64,000 nucleotides of DNA from Chromohalobacter sp. 11-W. GTDB lineage: Bacteria > Pseudomonadota > Gammaproteobacteria > Pseudomonadales > Halomonadaceae. A model generated the notes under the pieces. That model saw only the letters and a program-made list of their open reading frames with translations. It had not been told where the DNA came from and searched no databases. Positions 21,126-31,665 of the stretch are shown one piece after another. Where the stretch lies: positions 402,535 through 466,534 of the forward strand of contig NZ_JARANZ010000002.1 of the NCBI RefSeq assembly GCF_029889905.1, in the 5' to 3' direction. Numbering within the stretch: position 1 is the stretch's first letter; each line of letters begins with the position of its first letter. Both the position numbers and the translations under genes were made by a program.

Positions 21126-21602
21126 ATGATATTGGAAAGCATCCTACCCCCCGAGCGCGCACTCTTCGGCGTGGCCGGGGGGAGTAAGAAGCGCGTGCTG
21201 GAATTTTTCAGCACCTTCATCGCCCAGAACACACCCAGCCTCGATAGCCAGGAAGTCTTCGGACGCCTCATCGGCCGTGAACGATTGGGCAGCACCGGTA
21301 TCGGCAATGGTGTCGCTATTCCGCATGCGCGCAATCCACATTGCAAGGAGCCGATTGCCGGCTTTCTACGCCTGCAGGAGCCCATCGACTTCGATGCCAC
21401 CGATGGCGACCCCGTCGATCTGATCTTCGTCCTGCTGGTACCAGAAGAAGCCGACGATGCCCATCTATCGTTGCTGGCTCAGGTTGCCGCCATCATGAAC
21501 GATAGCGCCATCCGGACCAAGCTGCGCCAGGCACAGACCCAGCGGCAGCTCTACGATACTCTGATCGAGGCGATCCGCCAGCACGATAACAGCGCAAACT
21601 GA
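21126..21602 (+). CDS. ptsN: Nitrogen PTS EIIA component PtsN
   Basis: A 158-residue EIIA-Ntr. The phosphorylated histidine is His67 in GNGVAIPHAR. PtsN takes phosphate from NPr and regulates potassium transport, envelope stress and other targets rather than sugar import. It starts six bases after the hpf stop. The C-terminus keeps the family's regular helix with LRQAQT. Confidence 0.96.
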   Translation: MILESILPPERALFGVAGGSKKRVLEFFSTFIAQNTPSLDSQEVFGRLIGRERLGSTGIGNGVAIPHARNPHCKEPIAGFLRLQEPIDFDATDGDPVDLIFVLLVPEEADDAHLSLLAQVAAIMNDSAIRTKLRQAQTQRQLYDTLIEAIRQHDNSAN

Positions 21603-21643
21603 CATCCGCGTAAACTGATATTCGCGCAACACAAGGGGCGCCC

Positions 21644-22540
21644 ATGCAGCTCGTGATCATCAGCGGCCGTTCCGGCTCCGGCAAATCGATTGCCTTGCAA
21701 GCACTCGAGGATCTCGGCTACTACGCGATCGACAACCTGCCGGCCAGCCTCATGGCGCCCCTGATCGATGAGCTGCGTGAAGGTCCGCCGTCACGCACGC
21801 ATATCGCGGTTAGTATCGACGCGCGCAATCTTCCCGAAGCCCTGCGGCGCTTTCCGGTGCTGCTCGAAGAGATCCGCGCCCGAGGCATTCAGTGTCAGGT
21901 CGTTTATTTGACCGCTGACTCGCGCATACTACTGGAACGCTACTCGGCGACGCGCCGTCGTCATCCGTTGACGCGAACCAGTGAAATGACGCTCGCCGAG
22001 GCCATCGAACAGGAGCAGACCTATCTGTCGTCGATCCGCGATATCGCCGATTTGGTCATCGATACCTCCAACTTATCGGTACATGAGCTGCGTGGACGCA
22101 TCGCCGAGCAGGTAGCCCGTCATAGCGGTCGACATCTAACCTTGACGTTCGAGTCGTTCGGTTACAAACGCGGCGTCCCGCTGGATGCCGACATGGTGTT
22201 CGATGCTCGCTGCCTGCCCAACCCTTACTGGGACCCCCAACTGCGCGGTTTCGACGGTCGCGACTCACAGATCGTCACGTTTCTCGAAGCTTACCCCGAC
22301 GTGCACGCCATGGCCGACGATATACGTCAGTGGCTGGAGCGCTGGCTGCCCGCCTATGTTGCCAGCAATCGCAGTTATTTGACCGTCGCGATCGGCTGCA
22401 CCGGTGGCCAGCACCGCTCGGTATACCTGATCGAAGGGCTGGCTCGGTATTTTGCGACGCAAATGAGTGGCGTCCGTCTACGCCATCGCGAACTGGGCGT
22501 GCAAGCAGCGTTACCGGAGAACAGCGATGCCGCGTCGTAG
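21644..22540 (+). CDS. rapZ: RNase adapter protein RapZ
   Basis: A 298-residue RapZ (YvcJ family). Walker A GRSGSGKS is at residues 8-15, and GCTGGQHRSV in the C-terminal domain is the family signature. In enterobacteria RapZ binds small RNAs GlmY/GlmZ and recruits RNase E to control glucosamine-6-phosphate synthase; in other lineages targets are less clear. The C-terminal end overlaps ptsO by 14 bases. Confidence 0.95.
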   Translation: MQLVIISGRSGSGKSIALQALEDLGYYAIDNLPASLMAPLIDELREGPPSRTHIAVSIDARNLPEALRRFPVLLEEIRARGIQCQVVYLTADSRILLERYSATRRRHPLTRTSEMTLAEAIEQEQTYLSSIRDIADLVIDTSNLSVHELRGRIAEQVARHSGRHLTLTFESFGYKRGVPLDADMVFDARCLPNPYWDPQLRGFDGRDSQIVTFLEAYPDVHAMADDIRQWLERWLPAYVASNRSYLTVAIGCTGGQHRSVYLIEGLARYFATQMSGVRLRHRELGVQAALPENSDAAS

Positions 22541-22796
22541 GCTGCAACTCATCAACAAGCGCGGCCTCCACGCGCGCGCCGCGACCAAGCTCGTGCAATG
22601 CTGCCAACCCTACGCGGCGCGCGTCTGCGTCTTCCATGGCCAGCGTGAGGCGGATGCCACCAATATCATGTCACTGCTCATGCTGGCAGCCCCCTGCGGA
22701 ACCGAACTCGACATTCAAGCCGAGGGCGAAGATGCCGACGAGGTACTCAAGGCCCTCACTGCCTTGTTCGAGGCACGCTTCGAGGAAGATGTTTGA
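22527..22796 (+). CDS. ptsO: Nitrogen PTS phosphocarrier NPr
   Basis: An 89-residue HPr-like protein. The active histidine is His15 in KRGLHARAATK, and the ATNIMSLLML helix is typical of the family. NPr passes phosphate from PtsP to PtsN. It begins inside the end of rapZ (14-base overlap), a usual arrangement in ptsN-rapZ-ptsO operons. Confidence 0.93.
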   Translation: MPRRRLQLINKRGLHARAATKLVQCCQPYAARVCVFHGQREADATNIMSLLMLAAPCGTELDIQAEGEDADEVLKALTALFEARFEEDV

Positions 22797-22799
22797 TTA

Positions 22800-22814
22800 G
22801 CGAACAGTGTTCGC
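22800..22814. repeat. Short palindrome upstream of mgtE
   Basis: GCGAAC, three bases, GTTCGC: a perfect 6-bp inverted repeat directly after ptsO and 65 bases before mgtE. It could be a protein-binding site or part of a weak terminator; no T tract follows. Confidence 0.35.
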
Positions 22815-22878
22815 GCCTTACCAAAGCAATGTTAGAATAGTGCCTCGCCCTAGAATCGACAAAGGATGCCGATTCCCC

Positions 22879-24231
22879 ATGAGCCCCAATCACAAGCAAT
22901 TACAGCCCCGGCTGGACCGCCTCAGCGAGGCCTTGGAAAGCGGTGCGTTGGACCAGGCGCGCCGCATGCTCAATCGTGGCTTGGCACCGGTCGACGTCGC
23001 GCATCTGCTCGAGTCGACGCCGCCGCGTGAGCGCAATGTGCTTTGGGAGCTAGTCGAACCCGACTTGCAAGGCGATGTACTGCAATACCTGGGCGACGAT
23101 ATCCAGAGCGAGTTCTTGAGCCGCATGGATGCCGAACAGCTCGTCTCGGCGACCGAAGGGCTCGATGTCGACGACCTCGCCGACTTGCTGCAACGCTTGC
23201 CCAACACGGTCATTCACGAAGTCCTGCAAGCCATGGAGGCGCAGGAACGCCAGCGAATCGAGACCGTGCTGTCCTATCCCGAGGACACCGCTGGCGGCTT
23301 GATGAACACCGATACCATCACCATTCGCCCGGATATCACCCTGGACGTGGTGCTGCGTTATCTACGCCGACACGAGAAACTGCCCGACTCCACCGATACG
23401 CTGCTCGTCGTCACCCGCCGCGACGAACTGATCGGCACGCTACCGCTCAATTTGCTGTTGGTGTCCGATCCTTCGATCTTGGTCCGCGAGGTCATGAACA
23501 CCGACTTTGCCTCGGTGCAGGCCACGGCCGCGGACACCGAAGTCGCCAGCCTGTTCGAGAAATTCGATCTGATTTCGGCGCCGGTGGTGAGCACCGACGG
23601 CGCCCTGCTGGGCCGTATCACCATCGACGACGTGGTCGACGTCATTCGTGAGGATGCCGAGCACCAGGTCATGAGCATGGCCGGCCTCGACGAGGACGAG
23701 GACACCTTCGCGCCGGCGTGGCGCACCGGGCGTCGACGCGCCGTGTGGCTGGGCATCAACCTGATCGCGGCGACCATCGTATCGTTCGCTATCGGCATCT
23801 TCGAATCGACCATTCAGCAAATCACCGCGCTGGCCGTCTTGATGCCCATCGTCTCCAGCATGGGGGGTATCGCCGGGTCGCAGACGCTGACGGTGCTGAT
23901 TCGTGGGATTGCTCTGGGACACGTCGGCGGCGCCAACGTGCAGTGGCTGCTGGTCCGCGAAATGCTTTCGGGGATGATGAACGGAGTGCTATGGGCCGTG
24001 ATCGTAGCCCTGGTCGCCATCGTGCGCTTCGACGACTACAAGCTCGGCGGCATCATCGCCTTGGCGATGGTCATCAACCTGACCGTCGCCGCGCTGGCCG
24101 GCACCGTTATTCCCGTACTACTCAAGCGCCTGAAGATCGATCCAGCGCTCTCGGGAGGCGTGCTCTTGACGACGATCACCGATGTGGTCGGCTTCGTCGC
24201 GTTTCTGGGACTGGCCGCGGCGCTCTACTGA
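22879..24231 (+). CDS. mgtE: Magnesium transporter MgtE
   Basis: A 450-residue MgtE. Order of domains: an N-terminal MgtE-N superhelical domain (~residues 20-125), two CBS domains (~135-255) that sense magnesium, and five transmembrane helices (~285-450). The pore-region pattern PIVSSMGGIAGSQTL and the final helix with LTTITDVVGFVAFLGLA are typical. The ATG at 22879 is chosen because it gives the family start; AAAGGA lies upstream. It follows the nitrogen PTS genes and ends in a hairpin. Confidence 0.95.
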   Translation: MSPNHKQLQPRLDRLSEALESGALDQARRMLNRGLAPVDVAHLLESTPPRERNVLWELVEPDLQGDVLQYLGDDIQSEFLSRMDAEQLVSATEGLDVDDLADLLQRLPNTVIHEVLQAMEAQERQRIETVLSYPEDTAGGLMNTDTITIRPDITLDVVLRYLRRHEKLPDSTDTLLVVTRRDELIGTLPLNLLLVSDPSILVREVMNTDFASVQATAADTEVASLFEKFDLISAPVVSTDGALLGRITIDDVVDVIREDAEHQVMSMAGLDEDEDTFAPAWRTGRRRAVWLGINLIAATIVSFAIGIFESTIQQITALAVLMPIVSSMGGIAGSQTLTVLIRGIALGHVGGANVQWLLVREMLSGMMNGVLWAVIVALVAIVRFDDYKLGGIIALAMVINLTVAALAGTVIPVLLKRLKIDPALSGGVLLTTITDVVGFVAFLGLAAALY

Positions 24232-24268
24232 GACGCGGTGCCGAGGCACCGCGTCGCCGAGCGTTTTA
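24232..24268 (+). terminator. Hairpin terminator after mgtE
   Basis: An 11-base perfect inverted repeat (24232-24242 with 24245-24255) starts at the base after the mgtE stop. A TTTT follows a few bases beyond the stem. It also separates the convergent pmbA. Confidence 0.65.
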
Positions 24269-25606
24269 CTCGCCCGCTACCGTCATGTCACCGATCAACC
24301 AACTGCCGGTATGCACGCTGCCCCGCGTATCGGTATCGCTGCCCACGCCTTGAAGATTGGCGAACATATCGCGCAAGTTGCCGGCAATGGTGAACTCCTC
24401 CACGGGATGCTGAATCTTGCCATCCTCGACCCAGAAACCCGACGCACCGCGTGAATAATCACCGGTCACGCCATTGACACCCTGTCCCATCAACTCGGTA
24501 ACGAGTACGCCACGCCCCATCTGCGCGAGCAATTCATCCCGCGAGACGAGAGGCGCGTCGATACGCAGGTTGCGTGCACCGCCGGCATTGCCGGTCGTGG
24601 TCATTCCCAGGCGCCGCGCGCTATACGTCGAGAGCATGTAACTCGCCAAGCGCCCCTGGTCGAGGAATACGTTATCGCGCGTGGCAACGCCATCGTTATC
24701 GAAGGCCGTGCTCGCCATGGCGCCATATTCGCGAGGCCGTTCGCGCAGAGTGAACCACTCGGGGAAGATCATCTCACCCAACTGACCGCACAGGAAGGAT
24801 GCCTCGCGGTACAAGGCGCCCCCGGCGATGGCGCCCATGAAACTGCCCACCAACCCGCTGGCAAGCTCGGGTGCAAAGAGCACCGGCATCCGTCCCGTCG
24901 CTGGTGAGGTCGCCCCCAACCGGGCCAACGTCTTCTCGGCGGCACGCCGCCCCACCACCTCGGGCGACTCCAAGTCCGCCGGATTGCGTACCGAGGTATA
25001 GTCGTAATCGCGTTGCATGTCCGACCCCTGACCGGCGATCAACATGCACGACAGCGAGTGGCGGCTTCCGCGCTGGCTACCCAGAAACCCATGGCTATTG
25101 CCGTAAACGCGCACGCCTTCACCACTGGAAAGGCTCGCCCCCTCGGAATTGGCGATACCCTCGACCCCGCGACCGGCGGACTCGCAAGCAAGCGCCAGTT
25201 CGATGGCATCGTCGGTGCTCAACGGCCAAGGGTAATGAACACCGAGATCCGGCAATTCCGTCGCCATCAGCGCCGCCTCGGCCAAGCCCGAGGCCGGGTC
25301 TTCCGCCGTATAGCGCGCGATATCCAACGCTTTCTCGACCGCCGCACGCAAGGATTCATCGCTCGCGTCGGATGTCGATACGCTGCCCTTGCGCTGCCCC
25401 ACATACACGGTCACCGCGATACCCTGATCGCGGGATAGTTCGACGTTTTCCACGTCGCCCAGGCGTACACCGACCTCGATCCCCTGGTCCACGCTGGCGC
25501 CCACTTCGCACGCATCGGCGCCCAATCGCTTGGCCAATTCCAAGGCCTGCGCGACGCGTGCCTCCAAGCGTGCTTGCTGCTCTACGGCATCGAAGGCCTG
25601 GCTCAT
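24266..25606 (-). CDS. pmbA: Metalloprotease subunit PmbA (TldE)
   Basis: A 446-residue PmbA/TldE. It pairs with TldD as a heterodimeric zinc protease that cleaves unfolded peptides, matures microcin B17 and degrades CcdA in E. coli. As in the family it lacks the zinc-binding HExxxH motif, which TldD carries. Family blocks: FDNDGVATRDNVFLDQGRLASYMLSTYSARRLGM and GVNGVTGDYSRGASGFWVEDG. It is divergent from darP, the usual neighbour. Confidence 0.96.
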   Translation of the reverse strand: MSQAFDAVEQQARLEARVAQALELAKRLGADACEVGASVDQGIEVGVRLGDVENVELSRDQGIAVTVYVGQRKGSVSTSDASDESLRAAVEKALDIARYTAEDPASGLAEAALMATELPDLGVHYPWPLSTDDAIELALACESAGRGVEGIANSEGASLSSGEGVRVYGNSHGFLGSQRGSRHSLSCMLIAGQGSDMQRDYDYTSVRNPADLESPEVVGRRAAEKTLARLGATSPATGRMPVLFAPELASGLVGSFMGAIAGGALYREASFLCGQLGEMIFPEWFTLRERPREYGAMASTAFDNDGVATRDNVFLDQGRLASYMLSTYSARRLGMTTTGNAGGARNLRIDAPLVSRDELLAQMGRGVLVTELMGQGVNGVTGDYSRGASGFWVEDGKIQHPVEEFTIAGNLRDMFANLQGVGSDTDTRGSVHTGSWLIGDMTVAGE

Positions 25607-25715
25607 GGTCTACTCCTGTACTCATAAGGCCCGAGACATTGCTCAAGGGCTCGGTAGGATTGTCGAGGAAGCCTGATATACTGCACGGTCATCCCCGAAG
25701 CATGATGGTAATGCA

Positions 25716-26234
25716 ATGTCGATCGACCTCCCCGACCCGCACGATGAAGAGGCGGGACGCCCCAGCAAGACCCAGCGCAAGAACGAGATGAAAGCCCTGC
25801 AAGCGCTGGGTGAGCGCATCATCGCCATGAGCGATGCCGAACGCGCACGCCTACCGCTTTCCGACGACATGCGCTTCGCGGTCGAGGAAACCTCGCGTAT
25901 CCGCTCCCACGAAGGCCGGCGTCGCCACATGCAATACGTGGGCAAGGTCATGCGCCGCGAAGACCTTACGGCCATCCAGGCCACGTTCGACGCCATCGAG
26001 CAGGAAAGCTTACACCGCGATAACGCCTTTCATCGTCTCGAGCACTGGCGCGACCGGCTCATCGAGGACGACAGCGCAGACGCGCTGGAGGCCTTCATCG
26101 CCGAATACCCCGAGGTCGACCGCCAGACGCTGCGGCAACTCACCCGCAACGCCAAAAGCGAACGCCAGCGCGAGAAACCGCCGACGAATGCTCGCAAACT
26201 GTTCAAACTGATCCGCGAAACCGCCGGCCTCTAA
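25716..26234 (+). CDS. darP: Ribosome biogenesis factor DarP (YjgA)
   Basis: A 172-residue DUF615 protein. It is highly charged and helical, with the conserved RRRHMQYVGKVMR motif near residue 66. DarP (YjgA) associates with the late 50S precursor and promotes assembly. It is divergent from pmbA, the common order pmbA-yjgA. The C-terminal ~30 residues are basic (NARKLFKLIRE). Confidence 0.94.
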   Translation: MSIDLPDPHDEEAGRPSKTQRKNEMKALQALGERIIAMSDAERARLPLSDDMRFAVEETSRIRSHEGRRRHMQYVGKVMRREDLTAIQATFDAIEQESLHRDNAFHRLEHWRDRLIEDDSADALEAFIAEYPEVDRQTLRQLTRNAKSERQREKPPTNARKLFKLIRETAGL

Positions 26235-26326
26235 GCTAGAAGCCCCAGCTTCGCCGCTCGAAGCCAGGAATTTTCTTCAAGCTTCCGGCCGCGTAGCGGC
26301 GCTCTTTCCGCTTCGAGCTTTATGAC
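26235..26326. repeat. GAAGC/GCTTC-rich intergenic repeat element
   Basis: The spacer between the convergent darP and tldD holds at least five copies of GAAGC or GCTTC in both orientations. It also has the small perfect hairpin GCCGC-GTA-GCGGC. This resembles a degenerate REP-type intergenic element and could stabilise or end both transcripts. Confidence 0.4.
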
Positions 26327-27774
26327 TGCGTTCCGCCCACGGTGAGTTCATCGATCTTGAGTGTCGGCTGGCCCACGCCGACCGGCACCCCCTGACCTTC
26401 CTTGCCGCAGACACCAATACCGGTATCCAGCTCGAGATCGTGACCGATCATCGATACCTGTTGCATCACCTCCGGCCCGTTGCCGATCAAGGTCGCGCCC
26501 TTGACCGGTGCGGTGATCTTGCCGTCCTCGATCAAATAAGCCTCGGAGGCAGAGAACACGAAACGTCCCGACGTGATATCGACCTGGCCACCACCAAAGC
26601 TCACCGCATAGATGCCCCGCTTGACGCTCTTGACGATATCCTCGGGATCATCCTGGCCAGCCAGCATGCAGGTATTGGTCATGCGCGGCATGGTGACGTG
26701 TGCATAGGACTCGCGACGCGCATTGCCGGTGGGCGCCATGCCCATCAGGCGTGCGTTGAGCTTGTCCTGCATGTAACCCTTGAGGATACCGTCCTCGATA
26801 AGCGTGTTGCGCTGGCTCGGCGTACCCTCGTCATCCACGCTCAGCGATCCGCGCCGGTCGGATAGCGTCCCGTCGTCGACGACCGTAACACCCGGCGCGG
26901 CCACACGCTCGCCGATACGCCCCGCGAAAGCCGAGCTGCCTTTGCGGTTAAAGTCCCCTTCGAGACCGTGCCCCACCGCCTCGTGAAGCAGAATACCGGG
27001 CCAGCCGTTGCCCAACACCACCGGCATCTGGCCGGCCGGCGCATCGACCGCCTCCAGATTGACCTTTGCCTGACGCACCGCTTCCTTGGCGAAGCGTTCC
27101 GCCACATTCTCGTCGCGCAAGCGCGCCATCGAGTAACGACCGCCACCGCCGGCACTACCGCGCTCACGACGCCCGTCACGCACAGCGATGACGCTGACGT
27201 TGAACCGCACCAAGGGGCGAATATCGGCTGCTAGCGTGCCATCGCTGGCGCGCACCATTACCACTTCATAGACGCCCGACAGCGAGGCACTGACCTGCGT
27301 AATGCATGGGTCGGCGGCGCGGGCCACGCGATCCGCCGTCTTGAGCATGGCGATTTTATCCTCAGCGGATAGCCCCGCCAGAGGATCGACATCGGCATAG
27401 CGGCGCGTGGGCATGGCGGCCTGAACCGCCTGAGGTGGCAAGCGTTGGCCGCTTCGCGCAATGCCTGCTGCGATACGTCCGGTATCGGCCAGCGCATCGG
27501 CGCTGATCTGATTGGAGTAGGCGAAGCCGGTCTTTTCCCCGGTCAGGGTGCGTACGCCGACGCCACCATCGATGCTGTAGCCGGCCTCCTTGACGTCGCC
27601 ATCCTCGAGGATCCAGCTTTCTTGCCAGGTACGTTGAAAATATAAATCGGCATAGTCGATGCCCGGCCCCATGGCATGACTCAGGCCGGTATCTAGCGCC
27701 GCCAGGTCGAGACCGCCCGGCGCGAGGAGCAATGAGGTCGCCTGATTCAAGGCGCTATCGTTGAGTGCGTTCAT
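26320..27774 (-). CDS. tldD: Metalloprotease TldD
   Basis: A 484-residue TldD, partner of PmbA. The zinc motif [11 protein letters not shown] places the ligands at His264 and His269 with Glu265 as catalytic base. The ATG at 27774 gives the family N-terminus; the frame continues into yhdP upstream. It is the last gene of the mreB-to-tldD minus-strand block and overlaps the yhdP stop by four bases. Confidence 0.97.
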   Translation of the reverse strand: MNALNDSALNQATSLLLAPGGLDLAALDTGLSHAMGPGIDYADLYFQRTWQESWILEDGDVKEAGYSIDGGVGVRTLTGEKTGFAYSNQISADALADTGRIAAGIARSGQRLPPQAVQAAMPTRRYADVDPLAGLSAEDKIAMLKTADRVARAADPCITQVSASLSGVYEVVMVRASDGTLAADIRPLVRFNVSVIAVRDGRRERGSAGGGGRYSMARLRDENVAERFAKEAVRQAKVNLEAVDAPAGQMPVVLGNGWPGILLHEAVGHGLEGDFNRKGSSAFAGRIGERVAAPGVTVVDDGTLSDRRGSLSVDDEGTPSQRNTLIEDGILKGYMQDKLNARLMGMAPTGNARRESYAHVTMPRMTNTCMLAGQDDPEDIVKSVKRGIYAVSFGGGQVDITSGRFVFSASEAYLIEDGKITAPVKGATLIGNGPEVMQQVSMIGHDLELDTGIGVCGKEGQGVPVGVGQPTLKIDELTVGGTQS

Positions 27775-30700
27775 CGGGCGCTTTCCAGTGTCAGTTGCGG
27801 CGACGACCATGGGCCGTGCACGCGGTAATGTATCTGCGTTGCCTTATCGAGCCAGCCGCCGAAAAGCTTGTGGGCAAGGTACAATCCCACGCCTACTTGC
27901 GGTGCGCCAACGAGCACGGCCGCGAGCGGCAAATTCTGGCTCACCGGCACGGTGATACCCAGTCGCTGATTCAGTGTACGCTGCACGAGATCGACTTCGC
28001 CTTGCAAGGTAAAATGGGTAGCCGAACCGTCGATTTCAACCGGGCCTCGAGTCACGAGCTTGCCGTCGAACAGCGTCGCCTCGCCATTCACGCTATTGAA
28101 AGCCGTCCCTTCCTGGGTAATATCGGAGAAATCCAACGTCAGCCGACGGAAGATATTATCTAGGTTGAGCAGCCCCACCAGTTTGGCAGGGCCCGAGTCG
28201 ACCTGCCGGAAACGGCCATTGGTCAATGCCAGCGACACGCTACCCTGCGAGCGTTCCACTGCAAATTGCCATGGCGCGCCAGGCCATGCCAAGCGCGCAT
28301 TCAGGTCAACGCTTTCGCTATTGACCACTTCGGGCTGTCCCAGGCGAACCAGGGCGTCGCCGAGATTGCTGCCCTTCAGGGCCAACCGCGCGCGCGTCAG
28401 GCTACCTGCTTGCCCCGCGGTTTCCCAAGCCAGCTCGCCGCTCGCCGTCACGCCGTTGACCACCAGCGACAACGGCTTGATATCCAAACGCTGTGAAGAA
28501 GTCTGCCAATCGGCATCGAGCGGACCGAAGGTTTGTCCGTCATGGCGCAGCTCGCCGACATGCAAGCGCCCATCGGGCCAGCCTTCCACGCCATCCGGAA
28601 GCGCGACGGGGTCCGGCGGTGTGGCGATTTCATCGATGAGCCTCACCTGGCCGTCGCCTTGGGTGGCACTCTCGGCAGGCCACAAGGTATCGAGATCGAG
28701 TCGCGCGAGGTTAATATCCAACGGACGCGGCGTCTCTGGCCGCCACTGCGCTTCTCCCGCCGCCACCGGGCCCGCCAGTGTCAGTTGCCATCCTTCCTCG
28801 AGCGGGGTGGCATCGGCTTGTAACGCTCCCCGACATTGTTCATCGAGAACGACACATGGCGTCGAGACGGCGATACGCCGCAGACCGCTCGAGACGTCTT
28901 CGCCGGTGCCACTCGATGTGTCGTCCGGCACGCCCTTGGGTTGCGCAGTGACTTGCCGATTGAGATCGCGTTCGCGCAGCAGCGAGATCCATTGTTGGGG
29001 ATCCAAGCGAGGCGGCTGCCAGTTCACGGTCCAACCATCCTGCTGTGGCCACTGAGGCGCTTCCGGCCAATTTTCCAACCATGCCTGGCCTTGTAAGCGT
29101 TCGCCTTGCGTACGCCAGCGTAAGCGCCCCCAGTCCGACACTCGAACTCGGCCGCTACCCGAGGCCACATCCGCGCTGACTTCCAGCGGCGTTGTGTCGT
29201 CGACGGTCTTGCCAAAGGGGGCCGGCAGGCGCAGGGCCAGACCCTTGAGATCGCTGGTGACGCGCACGCTCGCGTTGTCCTCGTCATCGAAGGTAACCCG
29301 TGCGCGATACGGTAGCGTGCCCTCGGCAAGCGCGGGCTGCGGCGCTAGGCGCGCCCAGCTCAACAGCCCCTCGGCGCTGGCACGGCCCGTGAAGGTGAAG
29401 CCATCACCGCCCATATCCAGCGTGCCCTTCATGTTGCCTCCCAACGCCCGTGCACTCACGTCACCGGTCAGCAGGTCCTGATCCTTGAGGTGTCGATAAC
29501 GCATATCCCCCTCAACATTCTGGAGCGGAAGGCGCAACATGCCGAGATACAGTTGCGAGGCCTCGACGCGCCCCTGGATATCGGCCTTCATCGCTTCAGG
29601 AATTGCCAGTGGAATCGTCATGTCGAGATCGGCCTCGACGTGGCCTTCACTCTGCCAATCGGCGAAGGTTTCGCTGAGCCCTTCCAGCGGCGCTTCGGCG
29701 AGATAATCCAGCAAGGCCTGGCTGGACCCTGTGACCGGCCCGCGCACACCCAACGTATTGCCGACCATCAAGACGCGGGCGTCACGCGTTTCCAGACCCA
29801 TGCTGGAAGCGTGATCCACCTGCGCAACCAGGGTCTGGTTGTCGATATCCAAATGGCCGGCAACGTTTTCCAGCGCTGGCCATTCGGGATCATAAGGCAG
29901 ACGGCCCTGCTCGACATCCAACTGTAGCTGCAGGCGATCGTCGGGATTGACGAATAACTCTCCCTCGGGCGCCTCGCGTTCGGTCAGCGTCTGCGACAAG
30001 GACAGACTGCCCTGAGCAACGCGCCCACTGACCTGCGACAGCCAATCGAGCAATTCTTCGTCCATGGCTTGGGTGGGGAGCCAGTCGAGCAGCGGTGTAT
30101 CGATCGCATCGGCATCGGAAAACGCCAAGTCAAGATCGAGATGCCCGGGTACGTCCTCAGCCAGTGGCAGGTGGACCGCAAAGGTGCCATTCACCTCGGC
30201 CCCACGCCAGTTGGCTTGCAACGCCTTGCTCTCGATGTCGAAGGCGTTACCGTCACGCTGCCAGTCAATACGCCCGCTCGCGGCATCCACCTCGATCGGT
30301 TGGGCATAGACGTCGGGGAACGCGAGCGCCATGCTCGACTCATCACGAAATTGTACGCTTCCCGAAGCGTTTTCGGTGGTCACCCAGGCGCTGAATGGTC
30401 CGCCACCGGGAATGCCATCCCAAGCCGACACGCGTGCCCCCGTCAATGCCGTGCGTGAAAACCAGCGGCCGTCATGACGCCCGACTTCGAGGCCGGCGAC
30501 TTGCCCCTTTGGGGCCATCTGCTCGAGCATTCGTGCGTGCTCATCGGATAATGGCAGCATGCCGCCCCAGGCGGCCAACGCATCCAGGGAAAAACCACTG
30601 CTGCGCAGCCACCAGTCGGCGCCTTCAACGCGCGCCTGTAATCGCTCGGGCAAAGGGGAGCCTTCGTGGCCGTCGCCGTCGCGCTTGGCGCCTAACCCAT

Positions 30701-31661
30701 TGGCCCAGATATCCCAGCCGCCATCATCATCCCGCAACGCCTGGGCACGCACGCCGATATCCTCGAACGCCAGCGGCGGGCCATCACGCCGCGTGATATT
30801 CAGCCTGGGTAGCGACAAGCGCAGGCGAGCATCCTCGAGACGGGCATCATGCCAACGGGCCCATAGCCGGGCGTCGCCTTCTACTGTTTTCAGAGTGTAG
30901 CGTTGCTGAGCGGTCAACACCTGTCCCAAGGCACGCAACCCTTGGGCATTGACGTCAACTTGCAAGGCGGCATTGAAGGCACCCAGCCCATGACGCCCGG
31001 GCAGCACCTCGAGCACCGCACTCAAGGCCGCCTCCGGCTGGCCGTCGACATGCATCTGGCCTTCGAGGTGGGCCTGTGAATCGCCGCCCGCCATCAGCAC
31101 GCGCGGTGCCACGAGCGTGACATCATTCTGTCGCCCATGCAGGACCACGCGCACGTCATGAATGGCGACACGCTGACGCAGAAGAGCGCCGACCCAACGG
31201 TCGATATCGGCGAGGCGGAAGCGGCCCGGTGCCTGAACCTCATCAGGCACTTCCGCCGAAGGCCAGCCCCATCCCCCTTCGGCACGCTGATAGAGATGCA
31301 GCGTCGCTTGTTCGACCTCGGCCCTTTCGAAAACGGGGTACCCCGCGCGCAGCGACGCCAGAGTATCGAGACGCGCATGCGCGCTCTCGAGGCTGAGCAA
31401 AGGCGGCGCCTGGGGTGCTTTAGCACGCAAGGTCATTCCCGAAAGCGTCGCCGACGGGTCCCAACCATGCCAAGCGGCGCCGATATGCTCGAGCTCGGCA
31501 TCGGCGCTGAAACGTTCGGAAAGCTGGGCTTCGATATCGTCGCGAAACGCATCGGCCTGTGTTGCCAAGCCGCGCAACGCCAGCAGCACCAGCACAATGA
31601 TGCTCAGTACTACTGCCACGACCGTGAGCGCCCAGCGCCACCCTCCTCGCAACGCATTCAT
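27771..31661 (-). CDS. yhdP: YhdP family AsmA-like envelope protein
   Basis: A 1296-residue protein similar to E. coli YhdP (1266 residues). An N-terminal transmembrane helix (~residues 10-30) is followed by a very long beta-rich periplasmic region, ending in the AsmA/DUF3971 domain. YhdP, TamB and YdbH are the three inner-to-outer-membrane phospholipid carriers. The size and the rng-yhdP-tldD order make the call firm. The frame is intact over its whole length. Confidence 0.94.
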   Translation of the reverse strand: MNALRGGWRWALTVVAVVLSIIVLVLLALRGLATQADAFRDDIEAQLSERFSADAELEHIGAAWHGWDPSATLSGMTLRAKAPQAPPLLSLESAHARLDTLASLRAGYPVFERAEVEQATLHLYQRAEGGWGWPSAEVPDEVQAPGRFRLADIDRWVGALLRQRVAIHDVRVVLHGRQNDVTLVAPRVLMAGGDSQAHLEGQMHVDGQPEAALSAVLEVLPGRHGLGAFNAALQVDVNAQGLRALGQVLTAQQRYTLKTVEGDARLWARWHDARLEDARLRLSLPRLNITRRDGPPLAFEDIGVRAQALRDDDGGWDIWANGLGAKRDGDGHEGSPLPERLQARVEGADWWLRSSGFSLDALAAWGGMLPLSDEHARMLEQMAPKGQVAGLEVGRHDGRWFSRTALTGARVSAWDGIPGGGPFSAWVTTENASGSVQFRDESSMALAFPDVYAQPIEVDAASGRIDWQRDGNAFDIESKALQANWRGAEVNGTFAVHLPLAEDVPGHLDLDLAFSDADAIDTPLLDWLPTQAMDEELLDWLSQVSGRVAQGSLSLSQTLTEREAPEGELFVNPDDRLQLQLDVEQGRLPYDPEWPALENVAGHLDIDNQTLVAQVDHASSMGLETRDARVLMVGNTLGVRGPVTGSSQALLDYLAEAPLEGLSETFADWQSEGHVEADLDMTIPLAIPEAMKADIQGRVEASQLYLGMLRLPLQNVEGDMRYRHLKDQDLLTGDVSARALGGNMKGTLDMGGDGFTFTGRASAEGLLSWARLAPQPALAEGTLPYRARVTFDDEDNASVRVTSDLKGLALRLPAPFGKTVDDTTPLEVSADVASGSGRVRVSDWGRLRWRTQGERLQGQAWLENWPEAPQWPQQDGWTVNWQPPRLDPQQWISLLRERDLNRQVTAQPKGVPDDTSSGTGEDVSSGLRRIAVSTPCVVLDEQCRGALQADATPLEEGWQLTLAGPVAAGEAQWRPETPRPLDINLARLDLDTLWPAESATQGDGQVRLIDEIATPPDPVALPDGVEGWPDGRLHVGELRHDGQTFGPLDADWQTSSQRLDIKPLSLVVNGVTASGELAWETAGQAGSLTRARLALKGSNLGDALVRLGQPEVVNSESVDLNARLAWPGAPWQFAVERSQGSVSLALTNGRFRQVDSGPAKLVGLLNLDNIFRRLTLDFSDITQEGTAFNSVNGEATLFDGKLVTRGPVEIDGSATHFTLQGEVDLVQRTLNQRLGITVPVSQNLPLAAVLVGAPQVGVGLYLAHKLFGGWLDKATQIHYRVHGPWSSPQLTLESAR

Positions 31662-31665
31662 GGGC

